Source of the DNA: Streptomyces sp. 15-116A
GTDB taxonomy: Bacteria > Actinomycetota > Actinomycetes > Streptomycetales > Streptomycetaceae
Direction of reading: 5' to 3'
DNA length: 64,000 nt
Assembly: GCF_025290915.1 (NCBI RefSeq)
Contig: NZ_JAOCQE010000001.1
Coordinates: 61,282 to 125,281 of the forward strand
Of this stretch, positions 8,628 through 17,932 are shown piece by piece (positions within the stretch are counted from its first letter, which is position 1; each line of letters begins with the position of its first letter). The notes below the pieces were generated by a model, which did no database searches, had not been told where the DNA came from, and was given only the letters and a program-made list of their open reading frames with translations. A program made the position numbers and the translations under genes.

Positions 8628-8783
8628 TCGAACCACGAGATCGCCGACCAGCTGCTCCTCAGCCCCCTAACCGTGCGCAGCCACGTCTCCCGCGCGATGA
8701 CCAAACTCCACGCACGCGATCGGGCGCAGTTGGTCGTGCTCGCCTACCAGAGCGGCCTCGTCCGGCCGGCCCCCGACAGCTGA
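8628..8783 (+). pseudogene. LuxR-type response regulator, C-terminal HTH fragment
   Basis: The plus strand encodes SNHEIADQLLLSPLTVRSHV, then SRAMTKLHARDRAQLVVLAY and a stop at 8781-8783. This is a textbook LuxR/NarL HTH and C-terminal tail, without a start codon. It is the missing half of the minus-strand fragment at 8451-8606. Only the LVARGL-type junction residues are lost between them. Confidence 0.78.
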
Positions 8784-8796
8784 CACACGAACGCCC

Positions 8797-9892
8797 CTAC
8801 AACGCAGGGGTGTGGGAAACCGGTCTGACCAGGTGGAAGACCTCGCGGGCGGCATACCGCTTGAGGCATCGGATGATCTCGCGTCGAGTCTTGCCCTCCT
8901 GGGTGCGGCGTTCGTAGTACGCCCGGGTTCGCGGGTCGTGGCGCAGACGGGTGAACACGATGCGGTGCAGGGCAGCGTTCGCCTGGCGGTCGCCGCCGTA
9001 GTTGAGCCGACGCGTGCACCGCCGGCCAGAGGAGTACTCGATGGGGCTGACTCCGCAAAGGGCAGCAAAGGACGCTTCGGTGTTCAGTCGCTCGGGGTTG
9101 TCTCCCATGGTGATCAGGAGAGTGACGGCGCTGTCCGGGCCAATGCCCACCGGTTCGAGCAGCTGTGGGGCGTGGTGTTCGACGAGCCGGGTCAGGCGTT
9201 GGTTCAGCTCGTCGATCTGTCCGGTGAGCTGTTCGATGCGTTCGGCGAGCATGCGTAATGTCATGTGGGTGGCCTGGGCAACCGCGTCCTCGTCTCCCCC
9301 ACCATCGGGTGGGTTGAGGGTCGCGCAGGTGCGGAACAGCTCGGCATCGCCCAAGCTTGACAACCGCTCCCGCAGGGCGGGGTCGGCGATGACCAGGACG
9401 GCCTTGAGCTGGTTGATCGCCTGGGTGCGGGCCTTGACCGCGGAGTCCTTGGCAAGTTTGTAGATCCGGGCGGCGTGCACAGGTCCGTCGCCGGATGGCC
9501 TGGGCCCGGGCGCGACCGCTGAGCACGACCCGTCCGGCGGCCTGCGCATCGAGCGGGTCCGACTTGCCGAGCAACCGGCGGGCCGACCGGTCGGGCCGGT
9601 TCACTTCGAACACCTCGACGTGCTGAGCCAGCAGGTAGCGGGACAGGCCCGCGCCGAAAGTGCCCGTGCCCTCCACGCCGGCCCGGCGCACCGTCCCCCG
9701 CTTGATGGCCCAGACAAGCAGTTGCCGGTAGCCGGCCGCCGTCGCCGGCAAGGACTCGGTGCCTAAGATCTTCCCGAGCGAGGAGATAACGGCGGCGACG
9801 TGTACCTCGCCGTGCGTGTCCACGCCCAGGACGACCTCGCGCCGAGCCGGCGGATCCGTCCTTGAGGAGGTGCTGCGCTGTCTGGTCGTCAT
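8797..9892 (-). pseudogene. IS110-family transposase, frameshifted (copy 1)
   Basis: The N-terminal RuvC-like DEDD domain is intact (REVVLGVDTHGEVHVAAV, EVNRPDRSARRLLGKSDPLD), as is the C-terminal Transposase_20 domain (GIGPDSAVTLLITMGD, CGVSPIEYSSGRR). The two halves are in different frames: near 9495 copy 1 lacks two T residues present in copy 2. The start is the ATG at 9892 (MTTRQRS). No active enzyme is expected unless frameshifting occurs. Confidence 0.85.
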
Positions 9893-10190
9893 GGTGGTTC
9901 GCCTCCCGCTATGTGAGGTGCAGGGTGATGGCACCGGGCTGCTCGGGCGGTCTGAACTGTGATGGCGCCTGATCGTCGGCAAGGCCCCCCATGGGGACAC
10001 GCCCTGTGGCTCGGTGGCAGGCAACATCCCTCAACGGCAGTCGACAGGTCCGTGACTGGACACTTCGGTCAAAAATCTCACGAGTCAGACCCCCACCCGG
10101 GACGGCACCGCACAACCGTCCCATCGATCCCGATACAGCGGTATGACTTGATCACTGGCGAATGACTTCGGCCGAACCGACGCTCAACTT
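9893..10190 (-). ncRNA. Candidate IS110 bridge RNA region (copy 1)
   Basis: IS110 elements are known to encode a structured bridge RNA in the non-coding DNA next to the recombinase gene. This upstream stretch is conserved with copy 2 although the coding regions have decayed. It includes a stem GGGACGG/CCGTCCC (10099-10105/10116-10122) whose loop differs slightly between copies. The RNA itself and its ends are inferred. Confidence 0.35.
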
Positions 10191-10442
10191 GACTGAGCAC
10201 GCCGACAAGGCGTTGGCTTTCGTCCACTTCTGACCGGTATTTCATGGCCGGCACCGCCCAGATCAGCACCGGCTACAACGGGCTTCTTGCACCTGATCTT
10301 CACCGAGCTGCTGGTCCATCGGCACAGGGGGACTTGGTTATGCCAGCGCAAGCGGAGCCAGCAACTTCCACTGCCGGTCAGTGAGTTTATGACGGAGTAC
10401 CCCCACCATGTATCACTACCCGATGATCTTTGAAGGCGGACC

Positions 10443-13400
10443 CTAGCCTTCCGCTGGCACGAGGTCCGCCAGGAGGGGCAGGTGCTCCGGCACCACACCG
10501 GTGATCTCCTCAGTCACCTGTTCCCATGGGCCCCAGCACAGTGCCTCGACCAGCACGAGGCGTCCCTGGGGGCAGGGGCCGAGCGACTGGGCGATCGCTG
10601 CGAGCGCCTTGGCGCGGTGCTCGGGCGCGGTGAGGGCATCGGCCAGGGCGCGGGCCGCCGCGCGGGCACCCACCTGGCAGAGCGTCTTGACGACGGCCGG
10701 CGTGGACGCCTCGCGCAGGACAGGAGTGCTGATCTCCTCCAGCAGCGCGGCGGCGCGGGTGACGTCTCCCGTGGCTGCGGCGCCCGCCGCGAGGTAGCCG
10801 AGGGCGCGCTCGTCTGCTTGCCTGTTGGTGATCAGCTCTGCTGCGGCCAGATCACCGGCGTCCACGAGCCTTTTCACGACACCGGTGAGGATCTCGTCGA
10901 CCGCGTCCTTCGGCAGGCTGCCCTCCAGCCTGAGCACCGCGTCGATATCGCCCGCCGCGAGGAGGGCACCGGCGGCGGCGTACGTGTCCCAGCGTCGGCG
11001 GGAGGGGCTGTGGGCGGTTCCTGCCAGGCTCAGGATCTCCTGAGCCAGCTCTACTGCTCCGTCCGGATTCCCGGTGCGGCCGAATGCCTCGGCCACTCGT
11101 CGCAGGCCCTCGGCGCGCTCGGCAGGATCTGCCAGGGTCCGGCTTTCGTGGAGTACGCGGCGCAGAAGCTCGTCCCTCTCCGTCGGGCGACCCGTGTGGT
11201 GCAGGCCCTCGGCTACCTCCGCGAGGTCGAGGACGCGTGCGTAACCGTCGGACGCGGCGGCGGCCTGTTCGGCGCGGTGTATGAGGCGGGCTGCGTCGTC
11301 CCGCTGCCCGGACTGGCCAACTGCGACGGCCAGCTTGATGAGGGTGGTTACCCCGAGCCTTCGATCCCTTTGCGCCAAGTTCGTCGCCCGCTCGACCACG
11401 GCGTGGGCACGTTCCTTCTGGCCCGCCCGCAGCAGGAAGTCGGCGGTGTCGGCCGAAAGCGCCACCCGCCATTGGAGGTAGGGCACCTCGTCGGTGGCCT
11501 CGCGGGCGTCCCGGGCCAGGCGCAGCGTTTGCACCGCGTCACGGAACCCCGCCGCCGTCCTGCCAGCGGCGTTGAGGACGCGCGCCCGGTAGACGGGTTC
11601 CGTGATCCGCTCAGTCAGCTCCAGAGCTCGGTCGAGGTCACCGGCTTCCGCGGCCGCGATGCCGATCTCGACCAGGCTCTCCTCCGGATTGTTCAGGAAA
11701 CGGCTGCCCAAGTCGATCGCCTGTTGGTGGTGCCCAGTCGCTTCCAGGCCCGCAGCAACCTCGGGGTAGACCCAGCTCACGCCGTCGGGGTCGTTGACGT
11801 CCGCTGCCAGCTGGGCCGACGTCACGGCGAACTCGGCGGCCTGCGCGGCGAGCCCCGGTGCCGTGGACATCCCCCGGGCGAACAGGGCGAGGTACTGCGC
11901 CCGCCGGACCGTGTCGCCGGAGTCGGCCGAACTGGCCACGACACGCTCCGCCAGCGCCAGGGCTCGGCCATGCTCGCCGAGCCAGGAGAGCGCGGCGGCC
12001 AGTGAGGCGCCCAGGGCGCTCCGGGAGACGGTGTTGGGCACTGCCATGACCGCGTCGACGGCTTCCAGCGCCCAAGGAACCGCATCGGCTGCCCGGATCC
12101 CGGCCGTCTCCTGAGCCGCCGCGGCGCTCCTCGCCACCGTGGACAGTGCCCCGATGCCAGCGACCAGAGCTTCTGCCCTGAGCTCCGGGTCGGTGATACG
12201 GCGGGCCGTCCGCAGGGCCTCGGCGGTCCGGCCGGAGTCCGCCAGGCCCTTGGCGATCGCCGCCAGGAAGCGGTCCCGGGCTTCGGTGCTGTCCGCTCCG
12301 TCGAGCAGGGCGGCCGCCTGATCCAGGCGTGCGGCGGCGGCCATGGCGCCGGCGATGGCGCTCAGGGCTGCCACCCGGTCCCACGCGTCGCGCTGCGACT
12401 CGGCCAGATGAACGGCGCGCACGGGGTGCCCGCACCGGGCCCACAGGGCGATCAGGTCGGAGGAGAGAGGCGCCGTCCGATCGTGCAGCCCGTCCCGCGC
12501 GGCGGCCAGTCGCAGGGCCACGGACACGTCCTGATCGCCGCGGCGCACGCCGTCCGCCAGCACCAGATCGAACGCGGCTAACACCGCGCTGAGCGCCTCC
12601 AGAGCCGCCCCGGACGCCTGCCACAGCCGTTCCTGCCACCGGGTATCGCAGGCCAGCGCCACCAGCCCAGATGTGTCCCCCTGTTCGTGCAGCAGTTGGG
12701 CGTAGCCGCGCAGCAGGTACTCGGGGGTTTCCTCCGGCCACCCCGCGCGCCGGTAGGAGTCCGCCCACCGGTGCAGACGGCTGCGGTGGGTCGCCAGCTC
12801 CTGGTCCGTGAACAGTTCCGCCGCGCCGCGCCGGATCTCTTCATGTGCGAAGAGAAAGAGGTGCGGACCGGCGGATGTCCAGTGCCCAGAGCGCCGGCGG
12901 AAGCTGCGGCCGTTCACCGCGGACAGCTCGCGCTCGACCAGCCGCGCCGGGCTCCCGGTCAGCTCAGCGAAGTCGTGGGCGCTCAGCCCGCCTCCTGCCG
13001 CGACGGTCAGAGCGGCCAGGTCCCAGCCCAGTCCAGCGCCGTCTCGCAGTCGCACCAGATCCCGCTCGGCGTCCCGGCGCGCCGCGCGGGCGTGCGGGGA
13101 GGGCTCCAGACGGTGGTCGATCCGCGTGCTGCGCAGGGGGTGGTCTGCGGGCACGTCCCCCGGTATCGGCGGATGCGGACGGCCGGCGACGAGGATTCGC
13201 ATGCCGTGCGGGGGGACGCGTGGCAGCAGCGCCGCGATGCTGTGGCCGTCGGGACCAGCGGTCACGCCGCGGTCCTCGTCCAGCCCGTCCACCACGAGCA
13301 CGAGCCGTCGGCCGCGCGCCGCGCACCCTTGTGCGGCGCGGTGCAGCGCGAGCAGCATCAGCTCGTCTCGCGTGGCGGGGGTGGTCAGCGGTTCTGCCTC

Positions 13401-13835
13401 GCCCAGCATGGCGTACACCTGCCGCTGGACGACCTCGCAGAAGGCCGCGGCGTCGTTCTGCCCGGCCATGCGGGAGGTGATGAAGAACGACACGACATCG
13501 ACGCCGGGTGGAGGGTGCATGACGAAGTGCGCCAGCAGGGCGGACTTCCCCGCCCACGCCGGGGCCACCCAGCGCCAGTAGCCGGCGCCGGGATGGTCTA
13601 CGGGGACATCGTGCGCGCTGAAGCGGGCCAGCTGGGCGAGTTCGCTCTCACGCCCCCGGAAGTCGGCGGCGGCGAGGGCCTGTTCCACCTTAAGGAGATA
13701 CCCTGAGACAGCGGCGCGTCCCGCAAACACCTGCACGGAGCTGTCGATCATCACGCCGCTGTTGGCGAAGGCTCCGGCTCCCTCGGCGGAGGATCCACCC
13801 GACTTGCGCACCGCAGCACGTCTGAGGAAGAACAT
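10443..13835 (-). CDS. STAND-type NTPase with C-terminal helical repeats
   Basis: A 1130-residue protein. A ~60-residue N-terminal segment (SGVMIDSSVQVFAGRAAVSG) precedes FRGRESELAQL, a degenerate Walker A APAWAGKS (about 91-98) and Walker B RRLVLVVDGLDED (about 177-188). From about residue 400 the rest is Ala/Leu-rich TPR- or HEAT-like repeats (for example ALDRALELTERI, AEALRTARRITDPELRAEAL). STAND proteins sense a ligand with such repeats, oligomerise and trigger an effector. No nuclease domain is visible; a small membrane protein gene lies 11 bp upstream in the same direction and is the likely effector or partner. Function in phage defence is inferred. Confidence 0.75.
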   Translation of the reverse strand: MFFLRRAAVRKSGGSSAEGAGAFANSGVMIDSSVQVFAGRAAVSGYLLKVEQALAAADFRGRESELAQLARFSAHDVPVDHPGAGYWRWVAPAWAGKSALLAHFVMHPPPGVDVVSFFITSRMAGQNDAAAFCEVVQRQVYAMLGEAEPLTTPATRDELMLLALHRAAQGCAARGRRLVLVVDGLDEDRGVTAGPDGHSIAALLPRVPPHGMRILVAGRPHPPIPGDVPADHPLRSTRIDHRLEPSPHARAARRDAERDLVRLRDGAGLGWDLAALTVAAGGGLSAHDFAELTGSPARLVERELSAVNGRSFRRRSGHWTSAGPHLFLFAHEEIRRGAAELFTDQELATHRSRLHRWADSYRRAGWPEETPEYLLRGYAQLLHEQGDTSGLVALACDTRWQERLWQASGAALEALSAVLAAFDLVLADGVRRGDQDVSVALRLAAARDGLHDRTAPLSSDLIALWARCGHPVRAVHLAESQRDAWDRVAALSAIAGAMAAAARLDQAAALLDGADSTEARDRFLAAIAKGLADSGRTAEALRTARRITDPELRAEALVAGIGALSTVARSAAAAQETAGIRAADAVPWALEAVDAVMAVPNTVSRSALGASLAAALSWLGEHGRALALAERVVASSADSGDTVRRAQYLALFARGMSTAPGLAAQAAEFAVTSAQLAADVNDPDGVSWVYPEVAAGLEATGHHQQAIDLGSRFLNNPEESLVEIGIAAAEAGDLDRALELTERITEPVYRARVLNAAGRTAAGFRDAVQTLRLARDAREATDEVPYLQWRVALSADTADFLLRAGQKERAHAVVERATNLAQRDRRLGVTTLIKLAVAVGQSGQRDDAARLIHRAEQAAAASDGYARVLDLAEVAEGLHHTGRPTERDELLRRVLHESRTLADPAERAEGLRRVAEAFGRTGNPDGAVELAQEILSLAGTAHSPSRRRWDTYAAAGALLAAGDIDAVLRLEGSLPKDAVDEILTGVVKRLVDAGDLAAAELITNRQADERALGYLAAGAAATGDVTRAAALLEEISTPVLREASTPAVVKTLCQVGARAAARALADALTAPEHRAKALAAIAQSLGPCPQGRLVLVEALCWGPWEQVTEEITGVVPEHLPLLADLVPAEG

Positions 13836-13846
13836 CGGATGCGCCG

Positions 13847-14209
13847 CTACTCCTGCCGCCGGTAACCGGTGTTCGCACTGCCGCCGTCCGCCCGCGCGTC
13901 ACCGGTCTCCTCGACGGAGACCTCACCGGCTGGTGTGGAGGCGACAGCACCCGTGTTGGCATCCCCGCCACCGGTGGCCGTGGCACGCCCGGTTCTGGAC
14001 ACCTGTACGGACGTGCTCCCGGTCGGGGCCAGTAGCGCGCAGACGCCGACTCCCAGGGCGGCCATGCCGACCACCGCGGAGACGACCCCGGCCACCTGGT
14101 TCGCCCGGTTCCAGCTCAGCAGCGACAGCGCACCGGCGAAGACCGCGAGGGCCAGCACCGTCGTGACCAAGACGGCGCGCCGACCACCGCGGACAGGCAC
14201 CCCCTCCAC
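13847..14209 (-). CDS. Small two-TM membrane protein, partner of the STAND NTPase
   Basis: About 120 residues with two hydrophobic segments (AVLVTTVLALAVFAGALSLL and VAGVVSAVVGMAALGVGVCA) and a Gly/Thr/Ala-rich soluble tail (ATGGGDANTGAVAST, GDARADGGSANTG). The start is uncertain: GTG codons at 14209 and 14200 follow GA-rich sequence, and the frame is open to 14404. The stop is 11 bp before the STAND start, so they form an operon. Small membrane proteins next to STAND ATPases may act as the membrane effector; that is inference here. The tail resembles the N-terminal Gly/Ser region of the NTPase in style only. Confidence 0.6.
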   Translation of the reverse strand: MEGVPVRGGRRAVLVTTVLALAVFAGALSLLSWNRANQVAGVVSAVVGMAALGVGVCALLAPTGSTSVQVSRTGRATATGGGDANTGAVASTPAGEVSVEETGDARADGGSANTGYRRQE

Positions 14210-14404
14210 CCCCTCACGTCCCGTCGAGGCGGAACCGCACCGAGCCCGGTACGGGCCCCCGCCGCATGCCAAGTCCCACCATACGGCCAGACCCGAGTCG
14301 CCGTGGAGGAATGCCTTGAATGCACAACGATGCAGGTCAGAGGCAGGTACTGGCACATCTCTGCAGCTCAGCGCCATCAGGTAGACAACTTCAAAAGATC
14401 TCAT

Positions 14405-14645
14405 CTGTCACCGAGCCGTGTCGCCACCACCCTGACCACCCTCGCCACCCGCACCGACAGTCCATCGGCCGGGCACTTGCCACCCGCAGATCGCCCTCAC
14501 CCCGAACGGCTCGCCGCACTCGTCGGCACCTCCCGCAAGACCTGCACCAAGGTGCTGCACGAGTTCACCGACCGCAGCCTGCTCCGCCTGGCCCGCGGCC
14601 GCATCACCGCCCTCGACCAGGCCGCCTGCACGACGCCGCCGGATG
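14405..14645 (+). pseudogene. Crp/Fnr-family regulator, C-terminal HTH fragment
   Basis: A frame on the plus strand contains SRVATTLTTLATRT, then RLAALVGTSRKTCTKVLHEF and RGRITALDQAAC. This matches the winged-helix C-terminus of Crp/Fnr regulators, where a TSRKTVTKVL-type recognition helix is typical. The cyclic-nucleotide-binding N-terminus is missing, and the frame continues into DNA overlapping the 3' end of the KAP-type gene. It is best read as a remnant. Confidence 0.55.
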
Positions 14646-14725
14646 ACCGCCGCTTCCGGGCCGTGGCCCCACCGTTTGGGCAGGCGTGCCTGCAGCGTTC
14701 GAACGCGGCGCTGCGGACAGATGCG

Positions 14726-17494
14726 TCATGCGTCATCGTCGTGCAAGGGGCAGTTTCTGCTGCCCGTCCACGGCTCGTGGCCGACGGTGACTGGTCCCAG
14801 GGGCAGTGACCACGCCTTGCGGACACTGTCGATTAGCGGGCGGGCACTGAAGGGAGAGACACCGAGTTCCTGACGCGCTTCCGCCAGCCGTTCCGGAGCG
14901 CCGTCCGGCCCTTGGCCGGCTGCCTGCCGGGTACGGCGTTCAAGGCCCTCGGAGCTGAAGATGTCAATGAGAGTAAGGGAGAAGTAGGCGTACGCGGATG
15001 CCTCCTCGATCAAAAGTCGAGCATCGTCTCCCAGTTCGTGCTGGGCGACGGGGCCGGTGTGGTCGGCGGTGCCGTAGAAGGCGAACTTCTCCAGGGTGAT
15101 GCGCAGTTCTCTCTCCACACAGACGCAGGGTTCACGCAGGTATCCGCCGAGGGTGCGGAAGACATGCAGGATGCCGCTGGTGTCACGGGTCCACTGGTGC
15201 TTGCTCAAGAGGATGCGGAAACCTGCGAGCGTTTCTGCCAGCTCGTCGAGGATGAGGTGGCGGGATATGTACCTCAGTTCCAACGACTGAGTCATCTCCT
15301 GCATCTCCCGGATCTGGAGCCCGTAGCGCAGGAGATCTCGCGGTATGCCGCCGGACAGGACATGAGCAAGCAGTATGTAGGGCTCGGTCAGGGAACCGCT
15401 GCGTTGGGTAAGGAGGGCCCGGGAGTCTTTCAGGGTGCTCGGCTGCACATGGATGATGTCGTCCAGGGAGCTGTCCGTGGCATCACGGTGCGGCAGGCCC
15501 CGGCGGACGAAGGCGGCGCCCACGTCCTCTGCCACCGATATCAGGTAGTAGACGTGTGGGACTCCCAGAATGGCCTTGATCTCGCTGAGAAACGCCAGCG
15601 CGTGTGCGGATGAGCCGAGGCGGTCGACTTCGTCGATGGCGATCACGACGATCCTGCCCTTCGACTTCTGCTCAATCGCGATCCGCCCGAGCAAGTCGCG
15701 GAAGTCCTCCACCAGCTCCGGGAAGCTGGGCGGGACGGTGGAGACGGACGTGGTGTGCGAGCTGCCCACGGTCAGAACCTGTGAGACGCCGGTGGACAGC
15801 GCATTCGTGGACATCTGGATCGTCTGGAGGCGGTACAGATGGTCGCGGCATCTGGTCACCAGCTCAGGTTCCGCAGGCCGCGGGCGCCAGCCACCCGCCC
15901 TGGCCAAGAGGACTCCGCCGATCATGCCCGCGAGCCGGAGCGGGTTCTCGGGATCGGCCAGAATCGAGTAGGTCTGAGCGTTGCGGATGAGGTATAGCAG
16001 GAGAGCGATCGCGGCGGCGGCGGCCAAGGGCCCGAAGATCATGTTCGGTGAAACGCGCCACGTTCCCACCACAAGGGTGCTACCCGAGTCGCGCCACTTC
16101 AGGCAGTAGGCCCAGGCGAGCATCAGGAACAGGGTGCTCAGGATGGTGCCGAAGCTCAAGTGCCGTACCTGTTGCTGCACCTGACGGTCAAGCACAATGC
16201 TCCCGAGTGACACTAGCGCCAGTCCCACACCGATGGGGGTGCTCCCGAAATGCCACAAGGCGCCCACGAGACGAGGCAGCCATGCCGTCCGCCGCGCCTT
16301 CCACCACGCGACGCCCGCGACGACGGCCAGAACGCTGCCAGCAACCGAATGACGTTTCCAGAGCTCCAGCACCTGGGCCTGGATCAGGTCCTTCTGAGTG
16401 CCCGCCTGATTGGCCAGCAAGTCGGCGTACTGCGCATACAGTGAACGAGCGGACTCCGACAGTCCGAGAGCCACAAGTGCTGTGGCCGGAACGGCGAAGA
16501 ATCCCCAGCGTGTCAGACGCGCTCCCGCCGAGGTGACACGACGCAACCGACGACGCACGTTTGATAGCCGCGTGAACTCCGGGACGTCGTAGCCCTCGTC
16601 GCGGACGTACTCCTGACACAGCCGCACGGACAGCGAGAGCAGGAAGTCGTGCGGGGCGTAGGTGGCCGGCGCCTGAGCGAGCACCCCGAAATCCGCGTCC
16701 TTGACGCACTGCTCCAGCAACTTGGTCTTGCCCGTGCCTCGTGGCCCACACACGGCGATGGTGCCGTAGTCGATGTGTGCGAGCTTGCGCCGCAGTTGCC
16801 GTGTGACCTCATTCTCGACGAAGTAGCCCGGCGCCCGCAGCGCCCGCAACCCCTCGTACTCCCCCGGAATGAAAAGCGAGTCGGGGTCCTCGCCGAGCGA
16901 CTGGCGCACCACCTGAGCGACCAGCGGCTGGGTGACCTTCTCAAGAGCCTCGCCCCAACGCACGGCAGACATCCCCAGTTCGACGCGCTGCGCCAGCCAC
17001 GCCCCCTTCCACGCCGCGGCGACGAACGCCTGCCGTACGTTGAACCACACCGCGGTGCCACGCCAGAACAGAACGAACAGCGCCGCCCCCGCCGCCGCAA
17101 CGGCCCCGACCAACGCCACCGGCCCACCGATGGCCAGCACCACTACGCTCGGACACACGATCAGCAGGCAGGTCGCCCACCAGTTCCACTCTGTCTCACG
17201 CGCGGCTGCCCGGTGCTTGTCCTGAATCTCCGCCAGGTCGGTGAGCGCCTTGTCGAAGGCGTCCTTCCGTGCGCCGCCGCACTGACTGACCGAAAAGGTC
17301 TCGTACGGCCCCGACCTCATCTGTTCCAGAACGGCTTCCCGGCTCGCACCACTGCGCTTGCCGAGCAGTCGCGCCGTCTCCGGAGCATCGACAGCGGTGA
17401 GCACGCAGCGCAGGTAAATCAGGGACTGGTCGGGCTCCATAAAGTCCGTGATCTTCGCCCACCACAGATCCAGCCACGTTCGTAGCGGAAGCAT
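14726..17494 (-). CDS. KAP-like membrane P-loop NTPase
   Basis: A 922-residue protein. Two TM helices (about 106-146) precede Walker A CGPRGTGKT (about 249-257). Further hydrophobic segments (FFAVPATALVALGLS, SVAGSVLAVVAGVAWW, IFGPLAAAAAIALLLYLI) lie between Walker A and Walker B RIVVIAIDEVDRLGS (about 612-625). TM helices inserted within the NTPase core are the hallmark of the KAP family, which includes phage-exclusion protein PifA of the F plasmid. The ATG at 17494 follows GGGGAAAGGCGACG; an upstream start at 17566 is less likely. In this setting a membrane-linked phage-exclusion role is plausible but unproven. Confidence 0.75.
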   Translation of the reverse strand: MLPLRTWLDLWWAKITDFMEPDQSLIYLRCVLTAVDAPETARLLGKRSGASREAVLEQMRSGPYETFSVSQCGGARKDAFDKALTDLAEIQDKHRAAARETEWNWWATCLLIVCPSVVVLAIGGPVALVGAVAAAGAALFVLFWRGTAVWFNVRQAFVAAAWKGAWLAQRVELGMSAVRWGEALEKVTQPLVAQVVRQSLGEDPDSLFIPGEYEGLRALRAPGYFVENEVTRQLRRKLAHIDYGTIAVCGPRGTGKTKLLEQCVKDADFGVLAQAPATYAPHDFLLSLSVRLCQEYVRDEGYDVPEFTRLSNVRRRLRRVTSAGARLTRWGFFAVPATALVALGLSESARSLYAQYADLLANQAGTQKDLIQAQVLELWKRHSVAGSVLAVVAGVAWWKARRTAWLPRLVGALWHFGSTPIGVGLALVSLGSIVLDRQVQQQVRHLSFGTILSTLFLMLAWAYCLKWRDSGSTLVVGTWRVSPNMIFGPLAAAAAIALLLYLIRNAQTYSILADPENPLRLAGMIGGVLLARAGGWRPRPAEPELVTRCRDHLYRLQTIQMSTNALSTGVSQVLTVGSSHTTSVSTVPPSFPELVEDFRDLLGRIAIEQKSKGRIVVIAIDEVDRLGSSAHALAFLSEIKAILGVPHVYYLISVAEDVGAAFVRRGLPHRDATDSSLDDIIHVQPSTLKDSRALLTQRSGSLTEPYILLAHVLSGGIPRDLLRYGLQIREMQEMTQSLELRYISRHLILDELAETLAGFRILLSKHQWTRDTSGILHVFRTLGGYLREPCVCVERELRITLEKFAFYGTADHTGPVAQHELGDDARLLIEEASAYAYFSLTLIDIFSSEGLERRTRQAAGQGPDGAPERLAEARQELGVSPFSARPLIDSVRKAWSLPLGPVTVGHEPWTGSRNCPLHDDDA

Positions 17495-17932
17495 CGTCGC
17501 CTTTCCCCAAGTGCCAGAACTCGCGGATGTTAAGCCGCAGACGGTCCCCACGGGAGGGGCACTCAACGGTCAGGCCCCGGAGAGCACCCGGCTACGGAAC
17601 TGTTCATGGACGCCTGGCTGCCGCGCTGGCCGTCTGGCCCTGCCTCTCCGCACCCACGGACCAGGCCCTCACCGCCGTCCAGCAAGAATGTGAAGAGTCC
17701 AAACCTCATCCCGAAATATTCAATAAGCACTGCCCCTATCGTGTAGCTGACTCAAAACGCTTCACGCCGGAGCACCCCCGCAGGCCCGCGGTGGACCTTT
17801 CCGCCGCACCCATGCCATGTCCGATCGCAGCCGACCGCCGGCACGCTTCGCCGAGTGGCTCGCCAAGTACGAACCCACTGTTGACCGCACCTTGATGGGT
17901 GCTGAACCTCTTCCCGTCCAGCTCATGGGCGA
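17495..17932. other. Gap without a supported gene
   Basis: About 440 bp between the KAP-like gene and the 3' end of the Mrr-NACHT gene. It contains only short frames. The right half is noticeably more A/T-rich, matching the neighbouring gene. Confidence 0.4.

Larger units (their letters stand above)
8797..10320 (-). mobile_element. IS110-family element, copy 1
   Basis: About 1.5 kb is shared with copies at 29.7-31.2 and 45.8-47.2 kb. It comprises the transposase region plus about 430 bp of conserved non-coding DNA upstream of the transposase start. Exact ends are uncertain because IS110 elements lack clear terminal repeats. The left end lies near the CGCCCCTA sequence at the transposase stop. 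Confidence 0.75.

Noticed and set aside
10482..12005. 507-residue plus-strand frame
   Set aside because: Antisense of the STAND repeat region; residues reflect codon bias (RR, GG, PP runs) and there is no start context.
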